A stretch of 8,518 nucleotides of DNA from an uncultured Fusobacteriaceae bacterium (GTDB lineage: Bacteria > Fusobacteriota > Fusobacteriia > Fusobacteriales > Fusobacteriaceae). A program made the translations under genes and the position numbers. Below are positions 6,264 through 8,518 of this stretch, one piece after another. Location of the stretch: the NCBI GenBank assembly GCA_947072715.1, contig CAMTJB010000033.1:1-8518 (forward strand), in the 5' to 3' direction. The stretch's first letter is position 1. Each line of letters opens with the position of its first letter. The notes beneath the pieces were generated by a model, which ran no database searches, was not told the DNA's origin, and worked only from the letters and a program-made list of their open reading frames with translations.

Positions 6264-6963
6264 TGGAGATCACCGATACTATATCCAAAAAGATTTCTCT
6301 GATGTGTTCAGTTTTAATTGAGTTGCTTTCCCATATTGTTTTGCCTTTATCAATTAATTTTCCAATCTCTCCGCTTTGTGAAATTGGAATTGTGAGCATA
6401 ATTCCTGTTTGGTCAAATATCTCAACTAAAGAGCGATAGAGTTCTTTTTCTTTAGCGGTTCGAGTAAATCTATTTGGAATAATTGCTTTAACTTTCACCT
6501 TTTCAACTTGATTAATTAAATTGACAATTGATGCTGTTGTTACGCTATCCAAAAACGTTGGAATAATAATTTCGTCTGCTAACTCAAGAAAATCTTTATC
6601 TAAAGATAAAGTAGGAGTTGAATCAATTAAGATATATTCAAAATTGTTTCTGAGACTTTGTATAAATGAAACTAGTTTAAACCGTGATGTGGGTTTGATA
6701 TAGTCTGCCATAAGTGGAATAAACGAGATATTTTTTCTGATATTTATCATTTCAGAATCTTTCCCTTCAATCCAATCTTCAAGACCATTGTTAAATTCTA
6801 CTTTTTCTTTCCCAGAGTAATGAAGGATATTATTTTGGGAATCTGTTGTGAGAATAAGTATTTTTTTATTTGTTTTAATCTCTAAGGCATGAGCAAGTTG
6901 AAGTGTGATCCAAGATTTACCTACTCCTCCTTTATTGTTTTTTATTAAGATTATTTTAGACAT
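6256..6963 (-). CDS. parA: ParA-family partition ATPase
   Basis: A 235-residue deviant Walker ATPase. The P-loop is KNNKGGVGKSW, with the signature lysine Lys11 as well as the P-loop lysine Lys16. The A' motif is TTDSQNN around Asp41, where chromosomal ParA/Soj has DxDPQGN, so it is a divergent version. Walker B is YILIDSTP (Asp114). There is no N-terminal HTH, so it is the short type I-b/Soj-like form, which leaves DNA recognition to a partner, presumably the next gene. It should move or position the excised or replicating element over the nucleoid. The start is ATG 6963 with AAGGAGG (6968-6974), which overlaps the stop codon of the replication gene (6973-6975), so translation is coupled. 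Family assignment is secure; the partition role is inferred from the rep-parA-partner order. Confidence 0.93.
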   Translation of the reverse strand: MSKIILIKNNKGGVGKSWITLQLAHALEIKTNKKILILTTDSQNNILHYSGKEKVEFNNGLEDWIEGKDSEMINIRKNISFIPLMADYIKPTSRFKLVSFIQSLRNNFEYILIDSTPTLSLDKDFLELADEIIIPTFLDSVTTASIVNLINQVEKVKVKAIIPNRFTRTAKEKELYRSLVEIFDQTGIMLTIPISQSGEIGKLIDKGKTIWESNSIKTEHIREIFLDIVSVISNE

Positions 6964-6972
6964 AAGACCTCC

Positions 6973-8016
6973 TTAAATTGCTATTTTATATTTTTCTAAA
7001 AGTTGGTTAACCTCTTCAATACTTTGAAATTTTAAAATTTCAAATCTAAAACCATTTTTCCAACCTTCACCTAGATTAGGGTTAGAATCGATTTTATGTA
7101 AGACTTCTTCCTTATATTTTTCAACTAATTTTTCATAATCAGTGAGGACTTTCTCAACTAATTTATTAGAAGAATTTTCTTTTTTTATAGTTCCAGCCTT
7201 ATAGATCCAAATTCCAAGTAACCCTTGATATAAAACAGCGTTGAAGTCTTCAGCAATCCCTGAATTAACTTCAAGAGTTGTAAGGTTATAACATCTGTTA
7301 AACTCTTTTTCATCAAGTTGAGGAAGGGCTTTTATGACGTTAGATTTTGTAACTGGATTAAGTTTTGAATAATCACCTTTTTCTAAAAAAGAAAAATCAT
7401 GACTACTACTAATTTTTAATTCAACTTTTTTTTCTAGTTTAGTAGTAGTATTTTTTATTGGAGAATAATTATTAGTAGTATTATGAGCGGAACCGTCGTT
7501 CCTGTCACATGAGCGGAACGGCGGTTCCATTTCCATGAGAGGAACGTTCGTTCCGCTCGGTGAAGATTTTTCATCCCGAGAGGAATCAGCGTTCTTCACG
7601 GTAGACAGTCCTAATTTTTCAGCTATTTTATTCATTTCTTCTAAATCTTCATCAATTTTTGATATTTCAAATAATTCTTGAAATTTTTCTTCAAAACAAA
7701 TGAAATTATATGAGCCTTCAACGACTCCAGTAACATGATTAAATTTTTTATGCATATGTCTTGTTATAAGTCCAAGATCCTCATATTTTGAAAATCTTTT
7801 ACTTATAGCCCTGATACAATTAAGTCCTAAAACAGGTAGGTATTTAGAAATGTTTTTATAGTCAATCCAATAGAAAGTTTTATCAATTAAAGTTTTTTGA
7901 ATTATTTTTTTAGAACCACAAAGTTCCTTAATGTAAGTTATAATAAAAGCGTCTTTAACATCTAAACCTAACTCAATTAATTTATCTTGCTGGACGTCAG
8001 CTATTGTATATTTCAC
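6973..8016 (-). CDS. Replication initiator with N-terminal winged-helix domain and origin-encoding linker
   Basis: A 347-residue protein. Residues 1-90 (VQQDKLIELGLDVKDAFIITYI ... YKNISKYLPVLGL ... AISKRFSKYEDLGLITR) form a winged-helix/HTH of the type seen at the N-terminus of replication initiators and replisome organisers of plasmids and phages in Clostridia and Fusobacteria. Residues ~140-205 are a low-complexity, Ser/Asn/Thr-rich linker whose DNA carries three palindromic repeats. Residues ~210-347 form a helical C-terminal domain ending KFQSIEEVNQLLEKYKIAI. The start is GTG 8016, with AAGGAGG seven bases upstream, and it overlaps the TGA of a 14-codon micro-ORF. It probably opens the element's origin and recruits host helicase or primase. 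The initiator role is supported by fold pattern, internal repeats and adjacent parA; a related regulator cannot be excluded. Confidence 0.75.
   Translation of the reverse strand: MKYTIADVQQDKLIELGLDVKDAFIITYIKELCGSKKIIQKTLIDKTFYWIDYKNISKYLPVLGLNCIRAISKRFSKYEDLGLITRHMHKKFNHVTGVVEGSYNFICFEEKFQELFEISKIDEDLEEMNKIAEKLGLSTVKNADSSRDEKSSPSGTNVPLMEMEPPFRSCDRNDGSAHNTTNNYSPIKNTTTKLEKKVELKISSSHDFSFLEKGDYSKLNPVTKSNVIKALPQLDEKEFNRCYNLTTLEVNSGIAEDFNAVLYQGLLGIWIYKAGTIKKENSSNKLVEKVLTDYEKLVEKYKEEVLHKIDSNPNLGEGWKNGFRFEILKFQSIEEVNQLLEKYKIAI
7402..7480. other. AT-rich repeat-containing segment beside the iterons, candidate DNA-unwinding element
   Basis: An 11-bp inverted repeat ACTACTACTAA (7402-7412) / TTAGTAGTAGT (7439-7449) and a further TTAGTAGTA (7472-7480) lie in very AT-rich DNA directly next to the GC-rich palindromic repeats. 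On the coding strand they give ACT or AGT codon runs (NTTN, NTTTK, SSSH). Iterons beside an AT-rich repeat block is the usual arrangement of initiator-bound origins. The unwinding role is inferred; repeated Thr/Ser codons alone could explain part of the pattern. Confidence 0.45.
7483..7554. repeat. Three 26-bp-period palindromic iterons inside the rep gene (putative origin)
   Basis: Units starting ATGAGCGGAAC, ATGAGCGGAAC and ATGAGAGGAAC begin at 7483, 7509 and 7535, an exact 26-bp period. Each contains GGAAC-N4-GTTCC (7489-7502, 7515-7528, 7541-7554) with variable centres CGTC, GGCG and GTTC. A degenerate fourth copy, GGAAT-CAGC-GTTCT, is at 7582-7595 within a matching GAGAGGAA context. Because 26 is not a multiple of 3, the three palindromes fall in three different codon phases (reading GTNVP, EPPFR and RNDGS). 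The conserved element is therefore DNA, not peptide. The block is strikingly GC-rich in an AT-rich gene. Confidence 0.85.
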
Positions 8017-8057
8017 GATTTTACCTCCTTTTTTAAATTTTTTAATTTTCTTTTCAT
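8013..8057 (-). CDS. 14-residue micro-ORF (leader peptide) coupled to the replication gene
   Basis: ATG at 8057-8055 is preceded by AAGGAG (8065-8070) with a 7-base gap. It opens a 14-codon frame encoding MKRKLKNLKKEVKS, ending in TGA 8015-8013. That stop overlaps the GTG start of the replication gene (GTGA), and the SD of the replication gene lies inside the micro-ORF. This is the geometry of translational coupling, where ribosomes finishing the peptide would reinitiate at rep. The peptide is strongly basic. It may be only a translational device. Chance is possible in A-rich DNA, but SD, spacing and overlap all agree. Confidence 0.55.
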   Translation of the reverse strand: MKRKLKNLKKEVKS

Positions 8058-8075
8058 ATATAAACTCCTTTTTAT

Positions 8076-8330
8076 TTAAATTATTATTTTATCGATAAAA
8101 TAGTACTCTTCGCTATCTCTGTAATCTTTTTTATGATAGGGAAACAAGCAATTCTTAGCTACAGAAACCCCATTACTTAATTTAAAGGTTTTTTCAGTTT
8201 CAGAAACAACCTTTAAAAATTCAAGCTCTTTAATTTTTCCAAAGACCTCTTCATAAATTATTTTTACTACTGTTCTATCCTGTACTTGTAAATTTGAATT
8301 GATTAATTTCCCGCCAATAAAATTATTCAT
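8076..8330 (-). CDS. Small hypothetical protein, first gene of the element's leftward operon
   Basis: An 84-residue protein I do not recognise. It begins with ATG 8330 behind AGGAGG (8338-8343) at a 7-base gap, so translation is well supported. It contains alternating hydrophobic/polar stretches (TVVKIIYEEVFGKIKEL, then EKTFKLSNGVSVAKNCLFPY) ending in EEYYFIDKIII. These suggest a small beta-rich domain, perhaps SH3/KOW-like, as found in many short phage and plasmid proteins. There is no signal peptide or membrane segment. It is the first gene after the operator-flanked promoter, ahead of the rep leader. It could be an accessory replication or regulatory protein, but nothing in the sequence proves a function. 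Confidence 0.75.
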   Translation of the reverse strand: MNNFIGGKLINSNLQVQDRTVVKIIYEEVFGKIKELEFLKVVSETEKTFKLSNGVSVAKNCLFPYHKKDYRDSEEYYFIDKIII

Positions 8331-8345
8331 TTTACTACCTCCTAT

Positions 8346-8361
8346 AAAACGATTTAGTTTT
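8346..8361. promoter_or_regulatory. Degenerate third operator-like site
   Basis: AAAAC (8346-8350) and GTTTT (8357-8361) form an imperfect inverted repeat, with TTTAGTTTTCC matching the right half of the two perfect palindromes (CTAGTTTTC). It lies between the transcription start and the first gene's SD. It could be a weaker third operator, as in lambda-type switches, or chance. Confidence 0.4.
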
Positions 8362-8370
8362 CCAAAAGAT

Positions 8371-8382
8371 AAAACTAGTTTT
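8371..8382. promoter_or_regulatory. Operator palindrome AAAACTAGTTTT (copy 1, at the start site)
   Basis: A perfect 12-bp palindrome that overlaps the expected transcription start of the leftward operon, downstream of its -10. It is identical to the copy at 8426-8437. A protein bound here would block initiation. The binding protein is not in the window; a Cro/CI-like regulator encoded to the right is the natural candidate. Confidence 0.7.
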
Positions 8383-8386
8383 CTAT

Positions 8387-8415
8387 AATATAAGATTAAT
8401 ATTGCTAATTGTCAA
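8387..8415 (-). promoter_or_regulatory. Strong sigma-70-type promoter of the rep-par-xis-int operon
   Basis: On the - strand a perfect TTGACA -35 (8415-8410), a 17-bp spacer and TATATT (8392-8387, 5/6 to the -10 consensus) lie about 57 bp upstream of the first gene's ATG, with transcription expected to start near 8380. A perfect 12-bp palindrome covers the start site and another lies just upstream of the -35, so the promoter is probably repressed. Confidence 0.85.
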
Positions 8416-8425
8416 GTTAATTTGT

Positions 8426-8437
8426 AAAACTAGTTTT
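8426..8437. promoter_or_regulatory. Operator palindrome AAAACTAGTTTT (copy 2, between the divergent promoters)
   Basis: Second perfect copy of the 12-bp palindrome, centred 55 bp from copy 1. It lies 10 bp upstream of the leftward -35 and about 30 bp upstream of the rightward -35, so it could affect both promoters. Both copies are followed by a TC or TCC extension (AGTTTTC). Confidence 0.7.
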
Positions 8438-8467
8438 CCAATAATAAAAAGTAACTTCTAATTTTAA

Positions 8468-8496
8468 TTGTGAAGTCTAACAAAATATAGTATTAT
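8468..8496 (+). promoter_or_regulatory. Probable divergent rightward promoter
   Basis: On the + strand TTGTGA (8468-8473, 4/6 to -35), a 17-bp spacer and TATTAT (8491-8496, 5/6 to -10) would start transcription near 8503, reading out of the window. Together with the operators this makes a back-to-back promoter region. The gene it serves is not visible; a repressor gene is expected by analogy with phage and integrative-element switches. Confidence 0.5.
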
Positions 8497-8518
8497 TAGA
8501 TATTAAGATAGACTATAG

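Noticed and set aside
6521..6703. Open frame on the + strand inside parA
   Set aside because: Antisense shadow of a gene with clear Walker motifs.
7483..7554. Regular 26-bp repeats as a CRISPR array
   Set aside because: Only three units, conserved ~20 bp with 6-bp 'spacers', inside an intact coding frame, and no cas genes nearby. Iterons fit far better.

Overview
The window is AT-rich DNA with strong AGGAGG-type ribosome-binding sites. It encodes a beta-carbonic anhydrase carrying a Sec signal peptide and a MacB-type ABC exporter, both of which fit a cell with a periplasm. Together this suggests a low-GC diderm, most likely Fusobacteriota (Fusobacterium or Cetobacterium-like). That is an inference from style; low-GC Clostridia remain possible.

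Left part, about 1-4200, looks like ordinary chromosome. The tail of an ABC transporter ATPase overlaps a MacB-like permease on the + strand. Convergent to it on the - strand are a signal-peptide beta-carbonic anhydrase and then a purine (NCS2/AzgA-type) permease. The permease has a ~200-nt leader holding a guanine/hypoxanthine-type purine riboswitch and an intrinsic terminator. Intergenic DNA here also holds two further intrinsic terminators, a perfect (TTTA)12 microsatellite beside the permease stop codon, and a run of phased A-tracts upstream of the carbonic anhydrase gene.

Right part, about 4200-8518, is one end of an integrated mobile element. A compact leftward operon runs: 84-aa unknown protein, 14-codon micro-ORF, replication initiator, ParA ATPase, ParB-position DNA-binding protein, excisionase-like HTH protein, tyrosine integrase. 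Genes overlap or nearly touch throughout. The operon is led by a near-consensus promoter (TTGACA-17-TATATT) flanked by two perfect AAAACTAGTTTT palindromes. A probable divergent promoter reads rightward out of the window, presumably into a repressor gene. The element therefore combines integration functions with plasmid-like replication and partition functions, as in plasmid-like prophages or integrative elements.

The most notable structure is in the middle of the replication initiator gene. Three GC-rich palindromic repeats, GGAAC-N4-GTTCC, sit at an exact 26-bp period, so each is read in a different codon phase. A degenerate fourth copy lies nearby, and a TACTACTAA-type repeat cluster in AT-rich DNA lies alongside. 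This is DNA-level conservation inside a protein linker and looks like a replication origin embedded in the initiator gene, analogous to lambda ori within gene O or the RepA_N plasmids. The element's integrase end abuts the purine riboswitch with no visible terminator between them, so the element may have replaced or supplied the promoter of the purine permease.
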